Below, piece by piece: positions 16,302 through 24,588 of a stretch of DNA of 64,000 nt. This DNA is from Nonomuraea fuscirosea. Its GTDB lineage: Bacteria; Actinomycetota; Actinomycetes; Streptosporangiales; Streptosporangiaceae. Both the position numbers and the translations under genes were made by a program. The stretch's first letter is position 1. Each line of letters begins with the position of its first letter. Location of the stretch: positions 248,001 through 312,000 of the forward strand of contig NZ_PVNG01000004.1 of the NCBI RefSeq assembly GCF_003001935.1, written 5' to 3'. The notes beneath the pieces were generated by a model. The model was not told the DNA's origin and made no database searches. It saw only the letters and a program-made list of their open reading frames with translations.

Positions 16302-17256
16302 ACGTGGGGTCGGCGGAGGGCTCGTCCAGCAGCCGCAGCAGGTCCCATTCGGTCTCGCACACGCGCCGCCCGATCGCCGCCAGCTCCACCGACCGCGCCC
16401 CGCCGCGCAGGTGCCGCATGGTCTGCATCACGCAGATGACACCCCACTTGAGCACGCCGAACGTCTCCCACCAGCGCAGCGCGTCCCGGTCCACCGGCTG
16501 GCCGCCCGCCTCCTCGTACGCCCCGACGAGCTCGTCATAGGAGCCGAACCCGCCCACGGGCAGCGGCGAGCCGAACCGCCACGCCTTCACGCACAACCAC
16601 CCCAGATCCTCCAGGGGGTCGCCGACGTGGGCGAGCTCCCAGTCGAGCACCGCCCTGACGCCCTCAGGCCCGACGATGAGGTTGCCGTTGCGGAAGTCGC
16701 CGTGCACGACCGTGTGCCGCCGGCCGCGCGGCCGGGTGCCGGCCAGCCGCCGCAGCGCCAGCTCGAACACCGGGTGCGGCTCGCCGAGCTGATCGAGCAC
16801 GTCGCGCCAGCGCAGCAGCGGGTCCTGCTCCTCCGACGGGGGTGCGGACGACAGCGGCATCCGGTGCACGGCGGCCAGCGCCTGCCCGCACTGGCGGGCC
16901 AGCCGGGGCCTGGCGGGGGCGTAGGCGTCGTCCCGCAGGATCTTGCGCGGGATCGTCTCGCCCGGCACGCGGGTCATCAGGATGTACGACTCCCCGCAGG
17001 CGACGATCCGCGGCACCGGCACCCCCGCTCCCGCCGCGGCGCGCATCAGCCTCGCCTCGGCGGCGAGCCCGGCACCGGCCTCCGCGGGGGCGCCGGGCGA
17101 GTCGAGCCGCAGGATCAGCTCGTGCCGGCCCTCGTCCGGGCCGACCACGTCGAGGGCCCAGGTCTCACGGGACGCCCCGCCGGGCAGCCGGGCGCTGGAC
17201 GCGACCACCGCCCCCGTTCCGAACGCCGCGCGGACGATCGCCTGCGGATCGCTCAT
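16285..17256 (-). CDS. APH/choline-kinase-like phosphotransferase (ACAD10/11-type kinase)
   Basis: 323 residues with the protein-kinase-like APH fold. VVHGDFRNGNLIVG holds the catalytic Asp and Asn (Brenner motif) and AVLDWELAHVGDP the metal-binding DFG equivalent. The ATG overlaps the acyl-CoA dehydrogenase stop by 4 bp, so the two are coupled. In animals the same two domains are fused in ACAD10/ACAD11, and in bacterial levulinate catabolism the kinase phosphorylates a 4-hydroxyacyl-CoA before a dehydrogenase-like partner acts. The same role here is an inference from pairing, and antibiotic resistance is less likely. Confidence 0.82.
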   Translation of the reverse strand: MSDPQAIVRAAFGTGAVVASSARLPGGASRETWALDVVGPDEGRHELILRLDSPGAPAEAGAGLAAEARLMRAAAGAGVPVPRIVACGESYILMTRVPGETIPRKILRDDAYAPARPRLARQCGQALAAVHRMPLSSAPPSEEQDPLLRWRDVLDQLGEPHPVFELALRRLAGTRPRGRRHTVVHGDFRNGNLIVGPEGVRAVLDWELAHVGDPLEDLGWLCVKAWRFGSPLPVGGFGSYDELVGAYEEAGGQPVDRDALRWWETFGVLKWGVICVMQTMRHLRGGARSVELAAIGRRVCETEWDLLRLLDEPSADPTSTDRP

Positions 17257-18449
17257 CGCAGGCCGAACTCCCACGAGCCGCCCGCCGCGTACGTGCCCAG
17301 GATCCGCCGCCCCACCGAGTCGACGTGCACCTCGTCCGGCCCGTCGTAGATCCGCCCGGCCCGCGCGTGCCGGTACATCCGGTCCAGCGGCGTGTCCGGG
17401 GTCAGCCCGGCGGCCCCGTACACCTGGATGGCCCGGTCGATCACGTTGTGCAGCATCCGCGCGCCCACCACCTTGATCGCCCCGATCTCCACCCGCGCCT
17501 GCGCGCCGGGGGCCGAGTCGACGACGCCGGCGGCGTGCAGCGTGAGCAGCCGGGCGGACTGGATCTCGGTGTAGGAGTCGAACACGTGCTGCCGCATGAG
17601 CTGCTTGGCGGCCAGCGGCTCGCCGAACGCGGCGCGCTCGTGCAGCCTGCGGCACATCAGGTCGAAGGCCCGCTGCGCCTGGCCGAGCCAGCGCATGCAG
17701 TGGAAGATCCGGCCGGGGCCGAGCCGTTTCTGCGCGATGACGAACCCCTGCCCGCGCGGCCCGAGCAGGTTGGCGGCGGGGACGCGCACGTCCTCGTACC
17801 GCACCTCGCAGTGCGCCCCGTCGAGCCCCAGCACCGGCGTCTCGCGCACGATGGTGTAGCCCGGCGTGTCCGTCGGCACCAGGATCATGGAGAAGGCCCG
17901 ATGCGGCGGCGCGTCCGGCTCGGTCCTGCACATCACGGTCGTGTACGCCGCCCGCGACGCCCCCGTGGTGAACCACTTGTGCCCGTTGATCACCCATTCG
18001 TCCCCGTCGAGCACGGCGGAGGTGGTGATCTGCGTGGGGTCGCTGCTGGAGACGGACGGCTCGGTCATCGCGAAGCTCGGCGAGATGTCGCCGCGCACCA
18101 GCGGTTCCAGATAGCGTTCGCGCTGCCCGGGCGAGGCGTGCTCGTGCAGCATCAGCGAGTCCTGCAGCGTGTACGTACCGAGCGCGAGCTGTCCGTACTC
18201 GCTGCGCCCCTGCACCTCGTTGACGTAGACGTAGTCGAGGAACGGCAGCCCGCCCCCGCCCAGCTCACGCGGATGACCGAGCGCCCACAGACCCTCCTTC
18301 TTGGCCTGGGCCCGCAGCTCGTCCAGGACCGCCGCCGCCTCGGGGCCGCCCGCGTGCAGCACGGGCTCGGCGGGCTCCACCCGCTCGGTCATGAACGCGT
18401 ACACGGCGTCACGCACCGGGCGGACGCTGTCGGGGACCGCGAAGCTCAT
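17253..18449 (-). CDS. Acyl-CoA dehydrogenase, ACAD10/11-like
   Basis: 398 residues with the full acyl-CoA dehydrogenase layout: an N-terminal helical domain, the FAD/substrate motif SPSFAMTEPSVSSSDPTQI, the beta-domain INGHKWFTTGA, and C-terminal helices. The active-site neighbourhood reads RIYDGPDEVH, the DGPDEVH form characteristic of ACAD10/11 rather than the EG-type loop of classical short/medium-chain enzymes. It is first in a two-gene unit with the APH-like kinase. Predicted role: FAD-dependent step in catabolism of hydroxylated or unusual acyl-CoAs. Confidence 0.88.
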   Translation of the reverse strand: MSFAVPDSVRPVRDAVYAFMTERVEPAEPVLHAGGPEAAAVLDELRAQAKKEGLWALGHPRELGGGGLPFLDYVYVNEVQGRSEYGQLALGTYTLQDSLMLHEHASPGQRERYLEPLVRGDISPSFAMTEPSVSSSDPTQITTSAVLDGDEWVINGHKWFTTGASRAAYTTVMCRTEPDAPPHRAFSMILVPTDTPGYTIVRETPVLGLDGAHCEVRYEDVRVPAANLLGPRGQGFVIAQKRLGPGRIFHCMRWLGQAQRAFDLMCRRLHERAAFGEPLAAKQLMRQHVFDSYTEIQSARLLTLHAAGVVDSAPGAQARVEIGAIKVVGARMLHNVIDRAIQVYGAAGLTPDTPLDRMYRHARAGRIYDGPDEVHVDSVGRRILGTYAAGGSWEFGLR

Positions 18450-18489
18450 GATTCACCCAATCCCGGATCCCCGGCGAAGGTCAACCGTC

Positions 18490-19272
18490 TCAGGGCAGCC
18501 AGCTGACCTTGCCGTGCAGGAAGGCGTACCCGACGAAGGCCACGGCGTCGATCAGCGTGTGCGCCACCACCAGCGGCATCGCCCGGCCCCACCGCTGGTA
18601 CATCTTCCCGAACACCAGCCCCATCACCACGTTCCCGACGAACCCCCCGAAACCCTGATACAGGTGGTACGACCCGCGCAGCAGCGCCGACACGGCCAGC
18701 GCCTTCCACGGCGTCCATCCGGCCTGGCCCAGGCGGTGCAGCAGGTAACCGGCGACCAGCACCTCCTCCAGCAGCCCGTTCTGCGCCGCGGCCAGCAGCA
18801 GCACCGGCACCTGCCACCACTCCTGGGGCAACTGCCCGGGGACGACGGTCAGGTTCACCCCCGCCGCCCACACCACCAGGTAGAACGCCAGCCCCGAGCC
18901 GCCGATCGCGGCCGCGAGCACCGCCCCGCGCGCCAGGTCGCCGCCGGGCCGGCGGAAGTCGGCGCCGATCGTCCGCAGCGACTCGCCCGAACGCACCAGC
19001 AGGTACGCCACCAGCCCCACCGGCGCCACCGCGATCGCGATCTGGACCAGCTGCAACGTGAGGTCCAGCCAGGGCCGTCCCGGCGCCATCGACCCGACGA
19101 GCACCGCGTGCTGGCCCTTGAGCTCCCTCGGCGCCGTGAGCGCCCCGATCAGCCGCACGAACGCCACCACGGCGCTGGCGCCGAGCGAGACCGACATCAC
19201 GACGAAGATCTCGGCCCGGATGAGCCTGGGACCGAGCACGGGACCAGGGTCGAGGGAGGACTGTGTGTGCAT
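18490..19272 (-). CDS. CPBP-family intramembrane metalloprotease
   Basis: 260 residues with about seven hydrophobic segments. The three CPBP (CAAX protease and bacteriocin-processing) motifs are present in order: LLEEVLVAGYLLHRL (paired Glu), RGSYHLYQGFGGFVGN (His), and AHTLIDAVAF (His/Asp). The expected Arg in the first motif is replaced by a Gly-Tyr sequence, a common variation. Members act as membrane proteases of unknown substrates. It is 40 bp downstream of nothing coding on its own strand, and its start faces the terminator-like palindrome at 19315. Confidence 0.8.
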   Translation of the reverse strand: MHTQSSLDPGPVLGPRLIRAEIFVVMSVSLGASAVVAFVRLIGALTAPRELKGQHAVLVGSMAPGRPWLDLTLQLVQIAIAVAPVGLVAYLLVRSGESLRTIGADFRRPGGDLARGAVLAAAIGGSGLAFYLVVWAAGVNLTVVPGQLPQEWWQVPVLLLAAAQNGLLEEVLVAGYLLHRLGQAGWTPWKALAVSALLRGSYHLYQGFGGFVGNVVMGLVFGKMYQRWGRAMPLVVAHTLIDAVAFVGYAFLHGKVSWLP

Positions 19273-19314
19273 GTGCGCAGACTAGCTGGTACATGATCGG
19301 ACGCTGATAAAGGC

Positions 19315-19346
19315 GACATGTCCCCCGCTTTGCCGGGGGACATGTC
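19315..19346. terminator. Perfect 13-bp palindrome, bidirectional hairpin
   Basis: GACATGTCCCCCG (19315-19327) and CGGGGGACATGTC (19334-19346) form a perfect 13-bp stem with a 6-base loop. A third, near-identical arm occurs at about 19393-19407 (GCCGGGGGACACGTG). The palindrome lies downstream of the TAP-like peptidase gene and upstream of the CPBP gene, both on the minus strand. It is probably a terminator, though without a T tract; an operator role is possible because it precedes the CPBP start. Confidence 0.55.
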
Positions 19347-19431
19347 AGACGGCGGGCTCGCGCCGCTGTCCGGAGGCATGGTTCGCGTCTTCGCCGGGGG
19401 ACACGTGGACGCTGCGCCTTGCCGGGCGTGG

Positions 19432-21402
19432 TCAGGGTCGCCCGGGGACCTCGACCGGCGTTCCGTCGAAGGATCCGGACAGCGCGGGCCGCTCCTGAGC
19501 GGTGAACGCCTCCCAGACCAGCTCCACCCGATGCACCCGCCCCTCAGCCCCGCCGTTCGAGGCGCCGGGGGAGACGGTGAGCGCGGCCACCGCCTTCCCG
19601 TCGGGCCGGAGCGTGATCCGGCCGGTCACCGCCACCCCGGGCACGAACGCGGCCCCGTCCAGGTCGATGGTGCCGGACCCGAAGGTCACCTTCCCGCCGC
19701 GCAGCCCGGCCTGCTCGGTCAGCCTCCCGTGCACCAGGTTGTACGGGTTGCGGCGGGCGACGGCGTCGGCGGCGGTGGCGTACCCGGCCGCCAGCACCCG
19801 CCGCCGCTCCACGTCCAGCCCGGGCGCGGGCACCGGCGCGACCTCGGCGAGCGAGCGGGGGAACGCTCCCGAGGCCCGGTAGTTCTCCGCGGCGCACCGC
19901 GTCCGCGGCACCCGATGGTCGAGCGCGAACGAGCGCAGCATCGCCCGCACGCACTCCCCGGCCGCCCCCGGCCCCCAGGCGAGGCTGTGCGTGCCGAACG
20001 GCACCCGTACGAACGTCGCCCGCGGGAAGACGCGCATCGCGCGGGCCACCTCGGCGGGCGTGTGCGTGTCGAAGTCCCCGCCGGCGACCAGCACCGGCAC
20101 GGCGGGCAGGTCCGCGTGCGGCGGCAGCACGGGAGCGGGGCGCGGCGTCGGCCAGTTCACGCAGAACTCCAGCCCGGAGCCCGCGTCGAGCCCGAGGTCG
20201 GCGGGCGTGAACGGCGCCAGCGGCCGCTCCCGCTCGAAGTACCGCTCCAGCTGGGCCAGCCGCTCGGCCGGGCCCGCGTCCCGGTCGAACGGGAAGGACC
20301 CGTCGCCGCACCGGTAGGCCAGGTACCCGGCCCACTCGGCGCCCTCGATCGGCTGGCTCGGGACGCCCTTCAGCACACCCGTCAGCCGGCGCAGCGGCGC
20401 GGGATCGCCGGCCAGGTACGCCGTCGCGGCGGCGTTCGCCTCCCGGCCGAAGACCGGCTCCGTCATCCGCCCCACGCCGTTGAGCGCGGGCAGGGGCACC
20501 TCGGGGTCGGGGTGCGCGCGCAGGTGCGCCACCAGGCGGGCGAAGGTGCGCTCCGGGTCGCCCGGCAGCTCACGGCAGGCGCGCGAGCGGCCGCAGACGA
20601 AGCTCATGAGCTCGGGCCTGGACCGCATCGGCCACAGGACGTGCCCGTCAGGACCGGTGATCGTCGTGCTGTCGAGGAACGCCGCCGCCAGGCCCTCGGG
20701 GCGTTGGGCGGCGTACGCCTGGGCGTAGGCGGTGCCGTAGGAGTTGCCGTAGAAGGTGACCGGGCCGGCGCCGAGCGCGCGGCGTACCGCGTCCATGTCC
20801 CTTACGGCCTGGTCGGCGGTGAAGAAGCGGATGCGCGGTCCCAGGTGCGCGGCGCAGGCCGCGACGCTGTCCGGGTCGGTCAGCTTCAGGCCCGGGCACA
20901 GCAGCGGAGAGGACGCGCCCAGACCGCGAGGATCGACGACCAGCAGGTTCCGCTGGTCGAGCACCGGTCCGAGCGTCTGCGTCAGTCGCGGCACGTCGGG
21001 CAGCGCGGGGAGCGGGCCGCCGGGATTGGCGAGAATCGTCCCGGTCGCCCGCTTCGCGGCGGGGATCCAGGCGAACGCGACCTCGATCCGCTCGGACGCC
21101 GGATCGTGCCAGTCCAACGGCACGCCGATCGTCCCATCACACCGAACGACGGCCCCGGCACACTCATGCAGCGCCCCAGGCCCGGCCTCGGAGGCGGCAC
21201 GCCGGACCGCCGTGACGGCGGGCGCGGTGGAGGGGAGCTGGGCCGTGGTGACGGCGGGCATGGTGGTGGGAAGGCGGGCCGTGGTGACGGCGGGCGCGGG
21301 GGTGGCGTGTGCTGTGGCGGCGGCGGGGAGGGTCGCCGACACCACCAGGCCCGCGGCCGCGATGACCGTCAAGGGGGCTGTCACGAGGGCTTCGAGGCGC
21401 AT
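19432..21402 (-). CDS. Secreted alpha/beta hydrolase, TAP-like tripeptidyl aminopeptidase
   Basis: About 656 residues. A signal peptide is followed by a Thr/Pro/Ala-rich linker containing three copies of a 12-residue unit (AVTTARLPTTMP-like, about 36-70). The catalytic alpha/beta hydrolase part has VRCDGTIGVPLDWHDP, LLVVDPRGLGAS, the nucleophile elbow FYGNSYGTAYAQ, the acid in GGDFDTHTP and the His in GTHSLAWG, as in Streptomyces SlpD/TAP enzymes. Substrate-binding Cys pairs are present. ATG 21402 with GGTGG upstream was selected because it begins the signal peptide. It probably trims N-terminal peptides outside the cell. Confidence 0.82.
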   Translation of the reverse strand: MRLEALVTAPLTVIAAAGLVVSATLPAAATAHATPAPAVTTARLPTTMPAVTTAQLPSTAPAVTAVRRAASEAGPGALHECAGAVVRCDGTIGVPLDWHDPASERIEVAFAWIPAAKRATGTILANPGGPLPALPDVPRLTQTLGPVLDQRNLLVVDPRGLGASSPLLCPGLKLTDPDSVAACAAHLGPRIRFFTADQAVRDMDAVRRALGAGPVTFYGNSYGTAYAQAYAAQRPEGLAAAFLDSTTITGPDGHVLWPMRSRPELMSFVCGRSRACRELPGDPERTFARLVAHLRAHPDPEVPLPALNGVGRMTEPVFGREANAAATAYLAGDPAPLRRLTGVLKGVPSQPIEGAEWAGYLAYRCGDGSFPFDRDAGPAERLAQLERYFERERPLAPFTPADLGLDAGSGLEFCVNWPTPRPAPVLPPHADLPAVPVLVAGGDFDTHTPAEVARAMRVFPRATFVRVPFGTHSLAWGPGAAGECVRAMLRSFALDHRVPRTRCAAENYRASGAFPRSLAEVAPVPAPGLDVERRRVLAAGYATAADAVARRNPYNLVHGRLTEQAGLRGGKVTFGSGTIDLDGAAFVPGVAVTGRITLRPDGKAVAALTVSPGASNGGAEGRVHRVELVWEAFTAQERPALSGSFDGTPVEVPGRP

Positions 21403-21495
21403 GTTTCCACCATCGCCCGCCATCTCCGGCGAATCCTCCGCCGCCAGGACGAATCGCTCTTGGGAGCAGGCTCCTACTCTGCTAGGGAGGACGGT

Positions 21496-21843
21496 GTGAC
21501 CCGTACCGAACCGCACGACGTGCCCAGCGCGGCCGAGCTGGTGGCCGCCGTACGCGACTTCCTGGAGACCGACGTCCTGCCGGCCGTGGACGGCAGGACC
21601 CGCTACCACACCCGCGTCGCCATCAACGTGCTCGGCATGGTCGAGCGGGAGATCGAGCTCGGCCCCGCCCAGGCCGAGCGGCACGCCGCGGGCCTGGCCG
21701 CGCTGGGCGTGGCGGACGACGCCGAGCTGGCCGCGGCCGTCCGCGAGGGCCGCGTCCCCGACGACTCCGCCCTCGTCGCCGTCCTGGAGCAGGCCGTGCG
21801 CGCGAAACTGGAGGTGGCCAACCCCGGCTACCTCACCCCGTGA
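21496..21843 (+). CDS. Small DUF6285-like protein
   Basis: 115 residues, mostly helical and acidic: VPSAAELVAAVRDFLETDVLP, RTRYHTRVAINVLGMVEREIELG, and a C-terminal helix. It resembles the DUF6285 family, whose members I recall next to APH-like phosphotransferase and acyl-CoA dehydrogenase genes in actinobacteria; here those genes lie 3-5 kb away. GTG 21496 has GGGAGG five bases upstream. Biochemical function is unknown. Family assignment is from memory and not confirmed. Confidence 0.65.
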   Translation: MTRTEPHDVPSAAELVAAVRDFLETDVLPAVDGRTRYHTRVAINVLGMVEREIELGPAQAERHAAGLAALGVADDAELAAAVREGRVPDDSALVAVLEQAVRAKLEVANPGYLTP

Positions 21844-21853
21844 ACAACGCACG

Positions 21854-21884
21854 CGGCCCGCTCCCCGTGCGGGAGAGCGGGCCG
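21854..21884. terminator. Bidirectional terminator hairpin
   Basis: CGGCCCGCTC (21854-21863) pairs with GAGCGGGCCG (21875-21884), and CCC/GGG extend the stem inside. It lies between the convergent DUF6285-like gene and the MctP gene, 10-20 bp from each stop, the expected position for a shared terminator. Confidence 0.75.
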
Positions 21885-21901
21885 TGCGCGGTGGAAAGGG
21901 G

Positions 21902-23509
21902 TCAGTGGGAGCCGGTCAGGTCCAGGTCCTTGACCTTGGGGTCGCCCTCGTCGGCGAAGTAGTCGTCCCGCGCCGTCGCGTCCTTGCCGTCCGCGACCTT
22001 GGCGGCCCGGAAGATCAGCGTGCCCAGGGCCGCCACCACCAGGTTGACGCCCAGCGCCAGGAACCCGGCGTAGACCGTCATCTTGGTGTCGAAGCCCAGG
22101 TTCGCCAGCCCGAACGCCGAGCCGCCGAAGTGCTGCTTGCCGTTGGCCGGGTTGGGGATGAGGTAGAGCATCCACATGCCCGCCGCCAGACCGGCCGCCC
22201 AGCCGGCGATCAGCCCGCCCTTGTGGAACCAGCGCGTGTACAGACCCAGCGCCACCGACGGCAGCGTCTGCAGGATGACCACGCCGCCGATGAGCTGCAG
22301 GTCGATCGAGAACTGCGGGTCGAGGAGCAGGATGCACAGCACCGCGCCCACCTTGACCAGCAGCGACGCGATCTTGGAGACGTTGGCCTCCTGCGCGTCG
22401 GTGGCGTCCTTGTTGATGTACTCGCGGTAGATGTTGCGGGTGAACAGGTTCGCCGCCGCGATCGACATGATCGCCGCGGGGACGAGCGCGCCGATGCCGA
22501 TGGCGGCGTAGGCCACGCCGGTGAACCAGTCGGGGAACATCTGGTCGAACAGCACCGGCACGATCGTGTTCGTGTCGGCCTTGCCGCCGGCGGTGACGGG
22601 CTTGACGCCGGCCGCGATGGCCATGAAGCCGAGCAGCGCGATCAGGCCCAGCACGAGGCTGTAGGCGGGCAGCGCCGACATGTTCCGCTTGATCACGTTG
22701 CGGTTCTTGGAGGCGAGCACGCCGGTGAGGCTGTGCGGGTAGAGGAACAGCGCCAGCGCCGAGCCGAAGGCCAGGGTGATGTACTGGAGCTGGTTGTTCG
22801 CGTTCAGCAGGATGCCGTCACCGGGCGCCGCCGAGGCGTCGAACTTGGCCTTGGCCGCGTCGAAGATCGAGTCCCAGCCGCCCAGCTGCGCCGGGATGTA
22901 GATGACCGCGGCCAGGATCACGATGTAGATCAGCGAGTCCTTGACGAACGCGATGAGCGCGGGCGCGCGCAGGCCGGACTGGTAGGTGTACGCGGCCAGG
23001 ATCGCGAACGCGATGATGATCGGCAGGTGCCCGGTGATGCCCATCGCCTTGAGCACCGCCTCGATGCCGACGAGCTGCAGCGCGATGTACGGCATCGTGG
23101 CCACCAGGCCGGTGATCGCGACGGCCAGCGCCAGCGTCGGCGACCCGAACCGGGCCCGGACGAAGTCGGCCGGCGTGACGAACCCGTGCACGTGCGAGAC
23201 CGACCACATCCGCGCCAGCACCAGGAACACCAGCGGATAGACCACCACGGTGTACGGCAGCGCGTAGAAGCCGAGGGCGCCGGCACTGAACACCAGCGCG
23301 GGCACCGCCACGAACGTGTAGGCGGTGTAGAGGTCGCCGCCGATGAGGAACCAGGTGACCCAGGAGCCGAAGCTGCGACCGCCGAGTCCCCACTCGTTCA
23401 GGCTGGCCAGGTCGCTCGGCCGCCGCCAGCGCGCGGCCACGAAGCCCATGCCGCTGACGATGAGGAACAGCACGATGAAGACGACCAGCTCGGTCGTGTG
23501 CGCGCTCAT
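21902..23509 (-). CDS. mctP: Sodium:solute symporter, monocarboxylate transporter MctP-like
   Basis: 535 residues with about 13 membrane segments, SSS family. LGGRSFGSWVTWFLIGGDLYTAYTF and GFVTPADFVRARFGS are characteristic of the MctP subgroup that takes up lactate, pyruvate and related acids. The sodium-site region (SIAAANLFTRNIYREYI) is also present. The ATG overlaps the stop of the small DUF3311 gene (ATGA), the usual two-gene arrangement of these transporters. Direction of transport and substrate are inferred from the family. Confidence 0.87.
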   Translation of the reverse strand: MSAHTTELVVFIVLFLIVSGMGFVAARWRRPSDLASLNEWGLGGRSFGSWVTWFLIGGDLYTAYTFVAVPALVFSAGALGFYALPYTVVVYPLVFLVLARMWSVSHVHGFVTPADFVRARFGSPTLALAVAITGLVATMPYIALQLVGIEAVLKAMGITGHLPIIIAFAILAAYTYQSGLRAPALIAFVKDSLIYIVILAAVIYIPAQLGGWDSIFDAAKAKFDASAAPGDGILLNANNQLQYITLAFGSALALFLYPHSLTGVLASKNRNVIKRNMSALPAYSLVLGLIALLGFMAIAAGVKPVTAGGKADTNTIVPVLFDQMFPDWFTGVAYAAIGIGALVPAAIMSIAAANLFTRNIYREYINKDATDAQEANVSKIASLLVKVGAVLCILLLDPQFSIDLQLIGGVVILQTLPSVALGLYTRWFHKGGLIAGWAAGLAAGMWMLYLIPNPANGKQHFGGSAFGLANLGFDTKMTVYAGFLALGVNLVVAALGTLIFRAAKVADGKDATARDDYFADEGDPKVKDLDLTGSH

Positions 23510-23715
23510 TTGGTCATCCGGTAGACGATGGTCGTGGACACGACGCCCACCACGATGAAGGCGATCTGCAGCCAGTAGAAGAGCGGGAAGCCGAACAGGC
23601 GGGGCTCGTCGGCGTTGAACAGGAACGTCAGCAACGGCAGCACGATCGGCAGGACCAGCAGCCAGTTCCATGGGCTGCGGTCAGTTCGCGGCTGCCCGGG
23701 TTCCCCGGTAGTCAT
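23506..23715 (-). CDS. DUF3311 small membrane protein, symporter partner
   Basis: 69 residues with two hydrophobic segments (about 18-33 and 44-64): WNWLLVLPIVLPLLTFLFN and FPLFYWLQIAFIVVGVV. DUF3311 proteins are encoded directly upstream of MctP/PanF-type symporters and probably serve as an accessory subunit. Coupled by ATGA to mctP. Confidence 0.82.
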   Translation of the reverse strand: MTTGEPGQPRTDRSPWNWLLVLPIVLPLLTFLFNADEPRLFGFPLFYWLQIAFIVVGVVSTTIVYRMTK

Positions 23716-23784
23716 CGACCCTCCGATGAATGGATCAGGAGCCGTCGATGACCGGCTCCTGACAACTCGTCAATGGAGGGAGAG

Positions 23785-23830
23785 TAACTTTACAGCGGTA
23801 TTAAACCCAATGTCTGCTGTATTACGGTTT
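23785..23830. promoter_or_regulatory. AT-rich promoter with dyad upstream of DUF3311-mctP
   Basis: TACAGC (23791-23796) and GCTGTA (23816-23821) form an inverted repeat with a 19-base spacer in an unusually A/T-rich patch. The 246-bp gap (23716-23961) between this operon and the VOC gene stop contains no gene. The dyad is a plausible operator for the transporter; the cognate regulator is not identified. Confidence 0.4.
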
Positions 23831-23961
23831 GGCCTAAATGCCGGGATGAAATCTTGACTTCCGAGACCCCGGCACACGACCACACCGCTGAAACCTTAGG
23901 CACGCGCGCGCCGCGATCGTCAGTCCCGATCGACGAGTGGTCGCCCGCGTGCGGCGAACGG

Positions 23962-24510
23962 TCACACCGTCCGGTCGTCGGCGGTCCTCGGCTCGTGCCT
24001 GACGTCGCCGGGCCCGCCGACCTTCCGGGTCCAGGCGGCGAACTCGACCAGCACGCCGTCCGGGTCCTTGAAGTAGATGGACCGGACGAAGACGCCGTCG
24101 TGCATCTTCGGCGCCACGCCGAACTCGCTGTCGTCGTGGTTGAGCAGCACGCCGACGTCGATGCCCTTGGCGACGAGCCGGTCGCGGTACTCCTCGATCC
24201 GCTCCGGCGGCACGTCGAAGGCGATGTGGTTCATCGAGCCGACGGCCGACAGCAGCTCGCCGCGGTCGGGCAGGTTCTTCGGCGCGGACACGCCCGGCAC
24301 GCCGTCGGGCGCGTCGGGGAACCAGAAGAAGGCCAGCGCGTTGCCGCCCCCGCAGTCGAAGAAGAAGTGCTGCCCCCAGCCCATGGGCAGCTCGATGGTC
24401 TTGATCAGCGGCATGCCCAGCACGCCCGAGTAGAAGTCGACGGTCCGCTTCATGTCCGAGCAGACCAGCGCGACGTGGTTGACCCCGCGGAGCTCGAATT
24501 CGCCGTTCAT
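23962..24510 (-). CDS. VOC-family (glyoxalase/extradiol dioxygenase-like) protein
   Basis: 182 residues with the paired beta-alpha-beta-beta-beta modules of the vicinal-oxygen-chelate fold: GVNHVALVCSDMKRTVDFYSG at the start, and MNHIAFDVP and IYFKDPDGVLVEF later. Candidate metal ligands are the His of NHVAL, the His of MNHIAF and the Glu of VEF. AGGGAG precedes the ATG. It is divergent from an SDR gene 79 bp away. The family covers dioxygenases, isomerases and resistance proteins, so the reaction is not assignable. Confidence 0.82.
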   Translation of the reverse strand: MNGEFELRGVNHVALVCSDMKRTVDFYSGVLGMPLIKTIELPMGWGQHFFFDCGGGNALAFFWFPDAPDGVPGVSAPKNLPDRGELLSAVGSMNHIAFDVPPERIEEYRDRLVAKGIDVGVLLNHDDSEFGVAPKMHDGVFVRSIYFKDPDGVLVEFAAWTRKVGGPGDVRHEPRTADDRTV

Positions 24511-24550
24511 GGTAACTCCCTGCTTATCACAGGGTCCCGCGGGAAAACAT

Positions 24551-24586
24551 GACATGAGATGTCGGCTTTCAGCGGCACGATCGTGC
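24551..24586. promoter_or_regulatory. Two short palindromes between divergent VOC and SDR genes
   Basis: GACAT-GAG-ATGTC (24551-24563) and the perfect 12-bp palindrome GCACGATCGTGC (24575-24586) occupy the short intergenic region. They may be operators for the pair, but the second could lie in coding sequence if the SDR starts at 24559. Confidence 0.3.
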
Positions 24587-24588
24587 GC

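Noticed and set aside
16285..17256. Aminoglycoside resistance gene
   Set aside because: APH fold is present, but tight coupling to an ACAD10/11-like dehydrogenase makes a metabolic kinase more likely.
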